Shown here piece by piece: positions 43,830-52,872 of a stretch of 64,000 nucleotides of DNA. The notes under the pieces are model-generated. The model was not told the origin of the DNA, searched no databases, and saw only the letters and a list, made by a program, of their open reading frames with translations. Positions within the stretch are counted from its first letter, which is position 1; every line of letters begins with the position of its first letter. This DNA comes from Paeniglutamicibacter sulfureus (lineage in GTDB: Bacteria > Actinomycetota > Actinomycetes > Actinomycetales > Micrococcaceae), in assembly GCF_039535115.1 (NCBI RefSeq), contig NZ_BAAAWO010000001.1, forward strand, positions 2,666,001 through 2,730,000. The letters are read 5' to 3'. The translations under genes and the position numbers were made by a program.

Positions 43830-44653
43830 GCATCTTCACCATGGGACCCGCAATCCTGTTCTGCCCTGCGGACCGCCCCGATCGATATGCCAAGGCGCTC
43901 GAACGCGCCGACGCGGTGATCCTCGATCTGGAGGACGCCGTGGCACCGGAGAACAAGTCGGCTGCCCGCCAGGCACTGGTGGACAATCCCTTGGATCCGG
44001 AGCGCACCATCGTCCGGGTGAACCCGGTGGGCACCGCTGACTTCACTGCGGACTTGCGGGCCCTGTCCTCCACCGATTACCGCACCATCATGCTCGCCAA
44101 GACCGAGGGGCCCGAGGACCTGTCCCGGCTGTCCGCCTACGCGGTCGTGGCCCTGTGCGAGACCGCGCTGGGCATCCTCAACGCCCAGGTCATTGCCGGC
44201 ACTCGCAACGTCGTGGCCATGATGTGGGGTGCCGAGGATCTGGTCGCCTCCTTGGGAGGATCGTCTTCCCGCAGGGAGTCGGGCACGTACCGGGATGTAG
44301 TCAGGCATGCCAGGTCCCAGGTCCTGTTGGCAGCCGGAGCCTATGGCAAGGTTGCCATTGATTCGGTCTACATCGACATCGGCGACCACGCGGGTTTGCT
44401 GGGCGAGTCCGTTGACGCGGCGGCCTCGGGCTTCGGGGCGAAGGCCTCGATCCATCCCGGGCAGATGCCGTTCATCCGCCAGGCCTTCATTCCCACCACC
44501 GAGCAGGTCGACAGGGCCAAAAACGTCCTGGCGGCGGCGGAGAAATCCGCCGGTGTGTTCACCTTCGAGGGACAAATGGTCGACGAGCCGCTGCTGCGCC
44601 ATGCCCGAGCCACGTTGGCGCGGCATGCACCAACGACGACCACGACCCCATGA
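43826..44653 (+). CDS. HpcH/HpaI-CitE-like CoA-ester lyase
   Basis: 275 residues of the CitE fold: it begins with PAILFCPADRPDRYAKAL, then VILDLEDAV (metal-binding Asp/Glu), VRVN, LCETALG and GAEDL, as in citrate lyase beta and malyl-CoA-type lyases. It probably cleaves a 3-hydroxy-acyl-CoA such as malyl-CoA, citramalyl-CoA or hydroxymethylglutaryl-CoA. Position after the carboxylase suggests that it acts on a downstream product of that pathway, possibly replacing the usual HMG-CoA lyase, which is not present here. Translation is coupled to the alpha subunit (ATGA overlap). Confidence 0.86.
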   Translation: MSIFTMGPAILFCPADRPDRYAKALERADAVILDLEDAVAPENKSAARQALVDNPLDPERTIVRVNPVGTADFTADLRALSSTDYRTIMLAKTEGPEDLSRLSAYAVVALCETALGILNAQVIAGTRNVVAMMWGAEDLVASLGGSSSRRESGTYRDVVRHARSQVLLAAGAYGKVAIDSVYIDIGDHAGLLGESVDAAASGFGAKASIHPGQMPFIRQAFIPTTEQVDRAKNVLAAAEKSAGVFTFEGQMVDEPLLRHARATLARHAPTTTTTP

Positions 44654-44656
44654 CGA

Positions 44657-44694
44657 ATGCCCCGTCGCCGCTTGCGCAAGCGGCGACGGGGCAT
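44657..44694. terminator. 38-bp perfect palindrome, bidirectional terminator
   Basis: The whole span is its own reverse complement: two 18-bp G/C-rich arms meet at a central CG (centre 44675/44676). It sits between the convergent CoA-lyase and alcohol dehydrogenase genes, 4 bp after one stop and 8 bp before the other. Confidence 0.85.
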
Positions 44695-44701
44695 CGATTC
44701 G

Positions 44702-45748
44702 TTAGGCCTGGTGCGGAACGATGACCGCCCGGGCGTTCAGCTTGCCCGCCACCATTTTCCGGTAGGCCTCCAGTCCGTCTTCCAACGAGTACGTCTCGAT
44801 TTCCGGAGTGATCTGGCCCGCCCGATACATGTCGACAACCTCGTGGAGCTCCTCAATGGTTCCCCAGTAGGTGTTGGTGATGACCGACTCGTACGGAGTG
44901 GTGAAAAAGCTCCACTCATGCACGCCACCGGCGATCCCGACGACGACGAGCTTGCCGCCCTGCGCCATTGAAGCCGTGGCGGTCGCCAACGTGGGGGTGA
45001 CACCCACGAAATCGAATGCCGCATCGACCCCACGTCCGCCCGTAATTTCTCGGATCTTCCGGACTTGGTCGGGTCCGGATGGAACGGTGATGGCCCCGGC
45101 CTCTTCGGCCTTGGCCATCGCTTCGGGCTTCATGTCCGTGGCGATGATGGTGGCGCCGGTGAGCGCCTTGAGTATCTGCACCGCGATCTGGCCCAGTCCA
45201 CCCAGGCCCACGACCAACGCAAATCGTCCGCCCGCATTCAGGTGCGGCAGCGCACCCTTGATCGCGTGATAGGGGGTAAGGGCCGCGTCCGCGAGCGGTG
45301 CAGCGGCAATCGGATCGGCATCGCCCAGCGGGATCAAGTTGCGTGCCGGAACCGCGACATACTCGGCCATGCCGCCATCGCGCCCCAGTCCGATCCCGGC
45401 GTACGGATTGGTCGCGGCGTTTTCACAGTACGTGTCTTGTCCACGCGAGCAGGCCTTGCACCGGCCACAGCCAACGGGACCATAGACCAAATAGGCTTCT
45501 CCGATGTTGACACCGCTGACACCCTCTCCGACTGAATCCACCCATCCGGAGTTTTCATGCCCGAGCGTAAATCCCGCTTTCATGTTGCCCGGCATCTCTG
45601 CCGTGAAATCCTGGAAAATGCTCACGTCTGAATGGCATGCCCCGGCACCTGCGACCTTAAGTAGGACTTCTCCGGGACCTGCCTCGGGCTTTCGGACTTC
45701 CTTGAGCGTCGGAAACTGCTTCCATTCCTCGAAAACTATCGCGCGCAT
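44702..45748 (-). CDS. Zinc-dependent alcohol dehydrogenase
   Basis: 348 residues of the medium-chain dehydrogenase family. Catalytic zinc residues are seen in GACHSD near residue 38 and GHENSG near residue 63. The structural zinc cysteines are CGRCKACSRGQDTYC near residues 94-108. The NAD-binding GLGGLGQIAVQ is near residue 181. It oxidises a primary or secondary alcohol with NAD. The gene stands alone, convergent with the carboxylase operon. The substrate is not readable. Confidence 0.92.
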   Translation of the reverse strand: MRAIVFEEWKQFPTLKEVRKPEAGPGEVLLKVAGAGACHSDVSIFQDFTAEMPGNMKAGFTLGHENSGWVDSVGEGVSGVNIGEAYLVYGPVGCGRCKACSRGQDTYCENAATNPYAGIGLGRDGGMAEYVAVPARNLIPLGDADPIAAAPLADAALTPYHAIKGALPHLNAGGRFALVVGLGGLGQIAVQILKALTGATIIATDMKPEAMAKAEEAGAITVPSGPDQVRKIREITGGRGVDAAFDFVGVTPTLATATASMAQGGKLVVVGIAGGVHEWSFFTTPYESVITNTYWGTIEELHEVVDMYRAGQITPEIETYSLEDGLEAYRKMVAGKLNARAVIVPHQA

Positions 45749-45953
45749 GTGGTGCCTTCTTCCTGCTGGATGGGCAAACTCTTCACGGGACTCACGCTAA
45801 CGGTTGTCACTCGTGAATTCCACGGTCGTTCCCACCGGTGCGTCCCTCCGCCGCTGAGGTGCCTTACGAGCATCTGTCCTGCCGGGTCTGACCGCCGCCG
45901 ATTCGCCGCCGACAATCCGGTGTCCTACATTGGGAAGCAGAATGCCCGCAAAC

Positions 45954-47327
45954 ATGGAGAATCCCACGACAATGAACCAAGCCTTCGACCTCGAGCAACT
46001 CCTTACCGATCCCGTCGTCGCTGCCCTGGCCCGGGCCGAGGAGACCGCCTGGTTCGCGGCCGCGCCCACCGACACCGCGGCGGGAATCGAGGCCTCGGGC
46101 ATCGACCCGGCCATCGTGGACGACGCCCGGGTCCGGTTCGGCCGCTTCGCCCCTTGGTTCGCCGAGCATTTCCCTGACACCCGCGCTACGCACGGCATCT
46201 TGGAATCCCCGCTGGTCGGCATCCCCGACATGCAGGCCGAACTCGGCGCCCGCTTTGGCGCGGACTTGCCCGGCAAGCTGTGGCTCAAGCGCGACGACGC
46301 GCTTCCGGTCAGCGGGTCGATCAAGGCACGCGGTGGCATCCACGAGGTGCTCGAGGTCGCCGAGCGCATCGCCATCGCCGCCGGCCTGATGGCCGGGACG
46401 GACGACGCCCGGGTGCTGGAACGGCCCGAGGTGCGCGAGGTGCTCTCGCGCCACGGCATTGCCGTTGGATCCACCGGCAACCTGGGCCTGTCCATCGGCA
46501 TCGTCGCCTCCGAGCTCGGGTTCAACACCACCGTGCACATGTCGATGGATGCCCGGGCCTGGAAAAAGGAGCTGCTGCGCTCCCGCGGCGTCACCGTGGT
46601 GGAGCACGCGGGCAACTTCTCCGACGCCGTGGCCGCCGGACGCCGCACCGCCGAAGAGGATCCGAGTGTCTGGTTCGTCGACGACGAGGCCTCACTGAGC
46701 CTGTTCGCCGGATACTCGGTCGCCGGGGCGCGGCTGGCCGGGCAGCTGGCGTCCTTGGGCGTCACCGTCGATGAGCGGCACCCGTTGATCGTCCACCTGC
46801 CCTGCGGCGTGGGCGGCGGACCGGGAGGCGTCACCTTCGGCCTCAAGGCTGCCTTCGGGGACGCGGTGCACTGCGTCTTTGCCGAACCGACCCACGCCCC
46901 GTGCATGTCCCTGGGCGTGCGCACCGGGTTGCACGATTCAATTTCCGTGGCGGACATCGGCCTGGACGGGCTCACCGCGGCGGACGGGTTGGCAGTGGGC
47001 CGTCCCTCGAGGCTGGTCGGCGAGCACCTGCAGCAGCTGATCGACGGATACGTGACCGTCACCGACGAGCGCATGAAGGCGTTCGTCGGCCTGTTGCACG
47101 ACACCGAGGGCATCGACGTGGAGCCTTCCGCAGCGGCCGGGTTCGCCGGCCCGTGGCGCATCCTCGAAGACGAAACATACCGCGCCGCGTTCGGGCTGGA
47201 TGATGCGGCGTTGGCCAACGCGACCCATGTGGTGTGGTCAACCGGCGGTTCCATGGTCCCGTCGGCGGAGATGACAGGCTATGTGGCCGAGGGCCAGGCG
47301 CTCATCAACGAGGTTTCCTGGCGCTAG
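45954..47327 (+). CDS. dsdA: D-serine dehydratase
   Basis: 457 residues, fold type II PLP enzyme converting D-serine to pyruvate and ammonia. The PLP lysine is Lys124 in SGSIKARGGIHEVL, the phosphate loop is GSTGNLGLS near residue 175, and the glycine-rich CGVGGGPGGV near residue 284 and SMDARAWKK motif are typical. The start at 45954 is preferred because the first residues (MEN..MN) match the usual N-terminus; 45972 is an alternative. It is 29 bp upstream of the VOC gene and probably co-transcribed with it. Confidence 0.92.
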   Translation: MENPTTMNQAFDLEQLLTDPVVAALARAEETAWFAAAPTDTAAGIEASGIDPAIVDDARVRFGRFAPWFAEHFPDTRATHGILESPLVGIPDMQAELGARFGADLPGKLWLKRDDALPVSGSIKARGGIHEVLEVAERIAIAAGLMAGTDDARVLERPEVREVLSRHGIAVGSTGNLGLSIGIVASELGFNTTVHMSMDARAWKKELLRSRGVTVVEHAGNFSDAVAAGRRTAEEDPSVWFVDDEASLSLFAGYSVAGARLAGQLASLGVTVDERHPLIVHLPCGVGGGPGGVTFGLKAAFGDAVHCVFAEPTHAPCMSLGVRTGLHDSISVADIGLDGLTAADGLAVGRPSRLVGEHLQQLIDGYVTVTDERMKAFVGLLHDTEGIDVEPSAAAGFAGPWRILEDETYRAAFGLDDAALANATHVVWSTGGSMVPSAEMTGYVAEGQALINEVSWR

Positions 47328-47356
47328 GGACCCCTGCCGCCGGTAGATTGGGATCC

Positions 47357-47749
47357 ATGGAGATCCTCTCAAGCCGGGTGCTGTTGCGGCCCGTGAACCT
47401 GCCCGAGACCCAAGCGTTCTACCGCGACGTGCTGGGCCTGGCGGTGTCCCGCGAGTTCGGGCCCGCCGGGCACCGCGGGCTGGTGTTCTTCCTGGGCAAC
47501 GGCCTGCTCGAGGTTGCGGGCACCCGCGAGGTCGGCAGCGACTCGTCCCTGGTGCTGTGGCTGCAGGTACGGGACGTCCAGGCGGAGCTGGAGCGACTCG
47601 CGGGCCTCGGCGTCGGGATCGCTCGGGAGGCGCAGACCGAACCGTGGGGACTGATCGAGGGATGGATCCAGGACCCGGACGGCACCCGGATCGTGCTGGT
47701 GCAGGTTCCCGAGGACCATCCGATCCGGCGCGATGTGCGCGAACTTTAG
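47357..47749 (+). CDS. VOC-superfamily protein (glyoxalase-like)
   Basis: 130 residues with the two beta-alpha-beta-beta-beta halves of the vicinal oxygen chelate fold: LRPVNLPETQAFYRDVLGL at the start and IQDPDGTRIVLVQV near the end. Members include glyoxalases, dioxygenases and drug-binding proteins; metal-binding residues are not obvious enough to choose. The ATG follows dsdA by 29 bp. Confidence 0.85.
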   Translation: MEILSSRVLLRPVNLPETQAFYRDVLGLAVSREFGPAGHRGLVFFLGNGLLEVAGTREVGSDSSLVLWLQVRDVQAELERLAGLGVGIAREAQTEPWGLIEGWIQDPDGTRIVLVQVPEDHPIRRDVREL

Positions 47750-47831
47750 GCAACACATGCGCCCTGGGATCGACCCACCGTTCTGTGGATGTGCAGGCGT
47801 AACCTGCTAGTAAGAAGAAACGGAGCTCATC

Positions 47832-50000
47832 ATGCCTACCTCTGACAACAATTCGAAACGGGTCCGACTCGTCCTGGAACTACTCTCCGCAAGTCCCGAT
47901 GGGCGCGCCAAAGCCTACGGGCCGAATTCACTCTCCTCCGAGGTGTTCGACCGGATACCTGCAGAAGGCACCGAAGTCGAGAAGAAATCCGACGGAAAGA
48001 CCCGCGCCGAAATCGATCTCATGTGGTCCTCCGTCGACTTGGTGAAGGCGGGTTGGCTCGAGAAGGACGGCACCGGGCTGTGGAGTATCACCGATTCGGG
48101 CAGGCAGGCCCTTAATGACCACGAAAACGCCATTGATCTGGTGGCGGAAGCACGCCACCGCTACAAGGCATGGAGCGTGGAGTACACCGGCAAACGAAAG
48201 GAGCAGCTTCAGTCGATTATCGTAGCCCGAAGCAAGGACGAAGAGTCCATTCGCAACGCCGCCCAGCTATTCGTTGATCGGGGGCTTCAAAACGGCGACT
48301 CTGTTTTTTCGCCTGACCGTGAAATTTGGTCAACGGGTCCGGTAGATGAGCTCCGTTCGGTCTTCATCGGCGCACCGGATTTCGGATCGGGAGACTTCAT
48401 TAACAAACTCAAGGGTCAGTTGGCCAAGGTTTCAGAAGACGCCCGCCTGTTGATGTCCGAGCTTGTCTGTTGGCAGCTCCTGCCAGTGAACCCGGAATCC
48501 GTGGGCGAACGAAAGAAAATGGAACGCGTACACACGCTCCTGGGGTATATGGAACACCCTGTTCAGGTTCCTGCGGAAGTATCCACGGCTTTCAAAGCAG
48601 GCAGCTTCAATCCCGGCCCCGCGATGAACCAAAAAATATATGATGCCATGGTTCTGATCATCCGCTTGCTGCACGACTGGTGTAATAAGTCTGAGGATGA
48701 AAAGCAGACACTCCTCGTAGATCCCTGGGCCTGGCGCGACTTTGTCCAGGGCCTGCCCGGGGATAGTTTCCCCACCCAACGAAATTCTTTGGCCTATCTG
48801 GTCCATCCGCACAAGCTGACGTCCATTGTTTCGCCCCGTGATAAGGAAGCCATTCGTTCAGCCTTCATCGGGGAAATCGGAGAAAGCACAGGGGACATCG
48901 ACCGAGATCTTTTCGCGATTGTGCTTCAACTGCAGATCAAGTCCGGTGAAGCCGTCGATTTCAATGAACAACCTTATGTCGACGCATGGAAGGTCTCCCC
49001 ACTAAAGACACCTGCAAATATCCAAGAACCCGATCAAGAGCTAGACGAGCCCGTTCCGGCGAGTAGCGTCGAACATATGCTTGGAGAACTACGTCCATTC
49101 CCCCGCGTCACACCGGCACTGGCCCAGCGCCTTTTTATGCACTCCGCGTGGCTGCAGAAGCAACTTGACCTAATCGAACGGCGTCGGCAGATCATCCTTT
49201 TCGGGCCTCCGGGCACTGGCAAGACGTTCGTGGCTTTGAAACTTGCTGAGCATATCGCCGGAGATGACAAATACACGGAAATAGTGCAGTTCCATCCCAG
49301 CTATTCCTACGAGGATTTCTTCCAAGGTTACCGCCCTGTAACTTCGGCCTCAGGCACATTGACTTATGAGCTCGCTGACGGGCCCTTACGGCGAATCGTG
49401 GAGCAAGCCGTCAAGAATCCCGAATACAACTATGTGTTGGTAATAGACGAAATCAATCGCGGAAATCTCGCCAAGATTTTTGGGGAGCTGTACTTCCTGC
49501 TGGAGTACCGCGACCAGCCGATCAAATTGCAGTACAGCAAAAACGACGAAGACACCTTTATCCTGCCGCGAAATCTCTTCCTTATCGGAACAATGAACAC
49601 CAGCGATCGATCTATTGCATTGCTCGACGCAGCCATGCGCCGGCGCTTCTCCTTCGTTGAACTTCATCCGGACAAGCAACCCGTTAAATCAGTTCTTCCC
49701 CAGTGGCTGGAGCACCACGGGCTGGAACCCGAGCCTGCGGTGCTCTTGGACGAGGTCAATCTCAGGATCAACAACCCTGATTTCAAGTTGGGGCCAAGCT
49801 ATCTCATGCCCAAGAACGGCACATTCCTGGATGGCCAGCTGGAAGAGATCTGGGAATACGATGTCCTCCCGTTGCTCAGCGAATACCATTTCGGCGAGGA
49901 CGTCGACGTTGAGGAAAAGTACGGGTTAAAAAGTCTCCGCGCGCACTTGAACAAAGAATCCACAGATCGATCCGAGAATCTGAATATTGTGGACGGTTAG
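47832..50000 (+). CDS. mcrB: McrB-like AAA+ GTPase of modification-dependent restriction system
   Basis: 722 residues. The C-terminal third is a McrB AAA+ motor: Walker A FGPPGTGKTF near residues 457-466, Walker B VIDEINRGNLAKIFGEL near 536-552, and the GTMNTSDRS sensor and MRRRF arginine finger near 588-610. The N-terminal 95 residues look like a winged helix (WSITDSGRQAL) of the Mrr_N kind, followed by about 300 residues I cannot assign; McrB normally has a modified-base-binding domain there. It lies 4 bp upstream of mcrC. Base composition is visibly lower in G+C (many A/T third positions, e.g. AAAATATATGATG near 48630) than the flanks, a sign of horizontal transfer. Confidence 0.9.
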   Translation: MPTSDNNSKRVRLVLELLSASPDGRAKAYGPNSLSSEVFDRIPAEGTEVEKKSDGKTRAEIDLMWSSVDLVKAGWLEKDGTGLWSITDSGRQALNDHENAIDLVAEARHRYKAWSVEYTGKRKEQLQSIIVARSKDEESIRNAAQLFVDRGLQNGDSVFSPDREIWSTGPVDELRSVFIGAPDFGSGDFINKLKGQLAKVSEDARLLMSELVCWQLLPVNPESVGERKKMERVHTLLGYMEHPVQVPAEVSTAFKAGSFNPGPAMNQKIYDAMVLIIRLLHDWCNKSEDEKQTLLVDPWAWRDFVQGLPGDSFPTQRNSLAYLVHPHKLTSIVSPRDKEAIRSAFIGEIGESTGDIDRDLFAIVLQLQIKSGEAVDFNEQPYVDAWKVSPLKTPANIQEPDQELDEPVPASSVEHMLGELRPFPRVTPALAQRLFMHSAWLQKQLDLIERRRQIILFGPPGTGKTFVALKLAEHIAGDDKYTEIVQFHPSYSYEDFFQGYRPVTSASGTLTYELADGPLRRIVEQAVKNPEYNYVLVIDEINRGNLAKIFGELYFLLEYRDQPIKLQYSKNDEDTFILPRNLFLIGTMNTSDRSIALLDAAMRRRFSFVELHPDKQPVKSVLPQWLEHHGLEPEPAVLLDEVNLRINNPDFKLGPSYLMPKNGTFLDGQLEEIWEYDVLPLLSEYHFGEDVDVEEKYGLKSLRAHLNKESTDRSENLNIVDG

Positions 50001-50004
50001 GGCC

Positions 50005-51333
50005 ATGAGGCATCTCGAACTACACGAAAGTAGCCGCCCGGAGCGCCATACTTTGTCCGACGATGCTGCTTCAACGCTCAACCGGTTGCGCATCGCAACG
50101 GTAACCCCGGAGGGTGGTGGCGAATGGACTATTGCCAATATCCGCAAGGTCGGCGTCGTTAGAATTGATGGCCAACAGATCTTGATCCGTCCCAAGGTTC
50201 CCATTTCACAGCTTTTCTTTATGATGCAGTTCGCGTTGAATCCAAAGTTCTGGTTGAACGAAGAAATTCAACTAGACAGCGACAAGAATCTGCTGAACGC
50301 CATGGCTGTGGCTTTCCTACGACAGGCGTCGAAGATCTGGAAGCAGGGATTCGTTCAGGGCTACGAAACTTTTGAAGACGCGCGGCCCATGGTGCGCGGA
50401 AGAATCGACATCGCGGCGCAAATCAGACGCCAGGGAGGGCTGGCGTTCCCAGCCCAGGTAGTCTACGACGAATTCACGATTGATGTGCCGGAAAACAGGC
50501 TGCTCTTTTCTGCCTTGCAACGACTTCTGAAACTTCCAATGCTTGATTCAGAAACCCGGTCAGGGCTGCGCAAACTGACTCCGCTATTTGACGGCGTCAA
50601 GCTGCTAATTCCAGGTCAGGAACTTCCCTATATCCACTACACCAGACTCAATTCCAGATATCGTCAGGCGTTGTTCCTCTCGGAAATGATTCTCCGAAAC
50701 TCCTCGGTGGAACACGTTAAGGGACAGCTAACGGCCAATGCTTTCCTTTTCGATATGTGGAAGATCTTCGAAGACTTCGTCACTGTCACCTTGGCCCACA
50801 ACTTTGCCGACATCGGCGGCAAGGCAAAACTGCAGGAAACCGGAACATTTCTCGATAAAGAAGGAAGACTCGCACTTCGACCGGACCTGGTCTGGCATGG
50901 CCCTGACCGTCGATTAGCCATTATCGACGCCAAGTACAAGGCTCCGGATTCCATGAAATACCCCAATGCCGACGTATATCAGATGCTGGCATACTGCATC
51001 CGCTTCGGACTTACTGCCGGGCACCTCGTATACGCCCAAGGCCAGGAACACTCCCAACTGCACGACATCGTTGGTCACCAGACCATCGTTCAATGCCATG
51101 CTGTGGATTTGGAGCTGCCACCACCCGACTTACTCAAGCAGATGTCAAGGCTGGCTTCCACGATTGCATGTTGTGCACCACGGCCACCTGCTCAATCCAA
51201 CTCCACGGCCGGAACGTGGCGACCCAATAGCGACGGTGGTAACCAGTCGGCACTATATTCCGACGTCCAATTTGTCGTGAATGCTCATGAGTCAGGAACA
51301 TGCAACGAGCTCAAGGACTGGCCATACACCTAG
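50005..51333 (+). CDS. mcrC: McrC-like nuclease subunit
   Basis: 442 residues. The N-terminal part binds the McrB ring (IRPKVPISQLFFMM, ENRLLFSALQRLL), and the C-terminal PD-(D/E)xK nuclease reads RPDLVW followed by AIIDAKYK (near residues 295-315). With McrB it should cut DNA carrying modified bases. The ATG at 50005 is 4 bp after the mcrB stop; an in-frame upstream ATG at 49987 lies inside mcrB. After LPPPDLLKQMSRLASTI, where McrC proteins normally end, about 55 further residues (cysteine- and proline-rich at first) have no family counterpart and may be an appended or read-through tail. Confidence 0.9.
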   Translation: MRHLELHESSRPERHTLSDDAASTLNRLRIATVTPEGGGEWTIANIRKVGVVRIDGQQILIRPKVPISQLFFMMQFALNPKFWLNEEIQLDSDKNLLNAMAVAFLRQASKIWKQGFVQGYETFEDARPMVRGRIDIAAQIRRQGGLAFPAQVVYDEFTIDVPENRLLFSALQRLLKLPMLDSETRSGLRKLTPLFDGVKLLIPGQELPYIHYTRLNSRYRQALFLSEMILRNSSVEHVKGQLTANAFLFDMWKIFEDFVTVTLAHNFADIGGKAKLQETGTFLDKEGRLALRPDLVWHGPDRRLAIIDAKYKAPDSMKYPNADVYQMLAYCIRFGLTAGHLVYAQGQEHSQLHDIVGHQTIVQCHAVDLELPPPDLLKQMSRLASTIACCAPRPPAQSNSTAGTWRPNSDGGNQSALYSDVQFVVNAHESGTCNELKDWPYT

Positions 51334-51422
51334 CCCCGTCAGCAACGGCTTGGTGTAACGCCCACAAATTCCCGAGCCTGCGGATGCTGAATTGTCTTTC
51401 CGTGAACAGGGGCAACGCGAAA

Positions 51423-51464
51423 GCCGGGCCCACCCCTAGAGCGATTGGGGTGGGCCCGGCCGTC
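51423..51464 (-). terminator. Terminator of the phosphodiesterase gene
   Basis: A perfect 14-bp G/C stem (51423-51436 with 51447-51460) lies 28 bp after the minus-strand stop codon; on that strand TTTC follows. Confidence 0.75.
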
Positions 51465-51491
51465 TTGGTACGGCAGTTGCTGCTGCCGGAA

Positions 51492-52700
51492 CTAGTTGGC
51501 GAAGGTGTCGGCCAGCTGGCCCTTGGCGGTCCAGAGGCCGAGTGAGTCGCCGCCGTTGTTCAGGACTGCGGTCTCGCCGCCCAGGTAGAACGCTTCGGCA
51601 GTGTTGGTACCGGGCCCGGAGTACACGCGCAGTTCCGCTCCCGGCGTCAGCTTGAAGCCCTTGCCGATGCGCAGGATGTTGTTGGCTGCATCGCGCAGCA
51701 CGTAGCCGCCGACGTCGATCGTGCGGTTGCCGTTATTGGTCAGGATGACGTGTTCGCCGGTTTCCGGCTGAAGGTCGTTGCCCGGCACGTCGTTGATCGC
51801 GTTTGAGATGACAACTCCGTTGTTCGATGGGAAGACCTTCTGGCCATTGAGGTGCCGGTTGACCTGCTGCGGGAAGTCGCCGGTGATGCGCTCGACGCCC
51901 AGTTCCAGGGCTGCATCCGCGGCCTCGGTGGAATTGACGGTGTAAACGCCGAGGCCCAGGCCTGCTTCCTTGACCCGAGCTGCGCCGGCTGCGTCGAGGG
52001 TGCGGTAGCTGGTGCCGAAGGAATCGGCGTAGGTTGCGTAGTCGGCCAGGACCGCGTCGCCGGGGACGGTGCCGGTCAACTGCTGCAGCGGGACCTCCGG
52101 GGCCAGCTCCGCGAAAGCCTTGTTCGAGGCGGCGTCAAAGCCCAGGACCTCGATCTTGCCGGCCTTTTCCAGCTCGCTCCACTCGGCATCGTTGGCCAGG
52201 GCATCGGCAACGACCTGCTCGACGCCCGGGGACTGGGACGGGGACTTGATCTCGATGAACACGCCGGTCTCGCCGGTGAGAACGTCGGCCACGGCATCGA
52301 AGTGCGGGATCTTCTCGCCGGCGAAGTCGGCCGAGAAGTAGGATCCGGCATCGAGCTGCTGCAGCTCGTTCCAGCTGAATGAGGTGATCGGGTCGTTGAC
52401 GCGCTCCGGGAACACGTCGGCGACGTTGGTGGTGCGTGCGGGGGTGTTGTCGTGGAAGATGAACGGGACGCCGTCGCTGGAGAGCTGAACGTCGATCTCG
52501 ACGAAGTCGGCACCCGACTGGCTGCCGGCCTTGACGGCGGCCAGGGTGTTCTCCGGTGCGACGCCGGCGGCTCCGCGGTGGCCGATCAGGATCGGCGCCT
52601 CGTTCTCCTGCGGTACGACGGGCGCGGCAACGGCCGGGACTGCCAGCCCTGCGGCCAAGCATGCGGTGAGTATTCCAAGGGTGATGGTGCGAAGCCTCAT
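51492..52700 (-). CDS. Secreted glycerophosphodiester phosphodiesterase with C-terminal lamin-tail-like domain
   Basis: 402 residues. A Sec signal peptide covers residues 1-26 (RLRTITLGILTACLAAGLAV, ending ..VAA|AP). The GDPD TIM-barrel follows with GHRGAAGVAPENT near residue 40 and EIDVQLSSDGVPFIFHD near 70, giving the catalytic His, Arg, Glu and Asp. The last 110 residues (VISNAINDVPGNDL, HVILTNNGNRTIDVGGYVLRD in two parts: HVILTNNGNRTID and VGGYVLRD) are a lamin-tail (LTD) domain, an immunoglobulin-like fold. It hydrolyses glycerophosphodiesters outside the cell to glycerol phosphate. The ATG at 52700 is chosen because it starts the signal peptide; the frame runs to 52769. Confidence 0.9.
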   Translation of the reverse strand: MRLRTITLGILTACLAAGLAVPAVAAPVVPQENEAPILIGHRGAAGVAPENTLAAVKAGSQSGADFVEIDVQLSSDGVPFIFHDNTPARTTNVADVFPERVNDPITSFSWNELQQLDAGSYFSADFAGEKIPHFDAVADVLTGETGVFIEIKSPSQSPGVEQVVADALANDAEWSELEKAGKIEVLGFDAASNKAFAELAPEVPLQQLTGTVPGDAVLADYATYADSFGTSYRTLDAAGAARVKEAGLGLGVYTVNSTEAADAALELGVERITGDFPQQVNRHLNGQKVFPSNNGVVISNAINDVPGNDLQPETGEHVILTNNGNRTIDVGGYVLRDAANNILRIGKGFKLTPGAELRVYSGPGTNTAEAFYLGGETAVLNNGGDSLGLWTAKGQLADTFAN

Positions 52701-52872
52701 GATGGGGATCCTTCGATGTCGGGGACGGACACCCACCACGCTGCCCGTCCCGAACAACGCTGCGGCCACGGTGAGGTGAACCGCGCGTTAAGATCCCGCG
52801 TACGACGCCGCCGGACAGTATTGACTTCCCCGGGAGCCGGCGGGTTCGGACCCATCCGCCCGGCCACGTCGG

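Noticed and set aside
47832..51333. Prophage or integrative element carrying mcrBC
   Set aside because: No integrase, tRNA end, direct repeats or phage genes are found at either edge.
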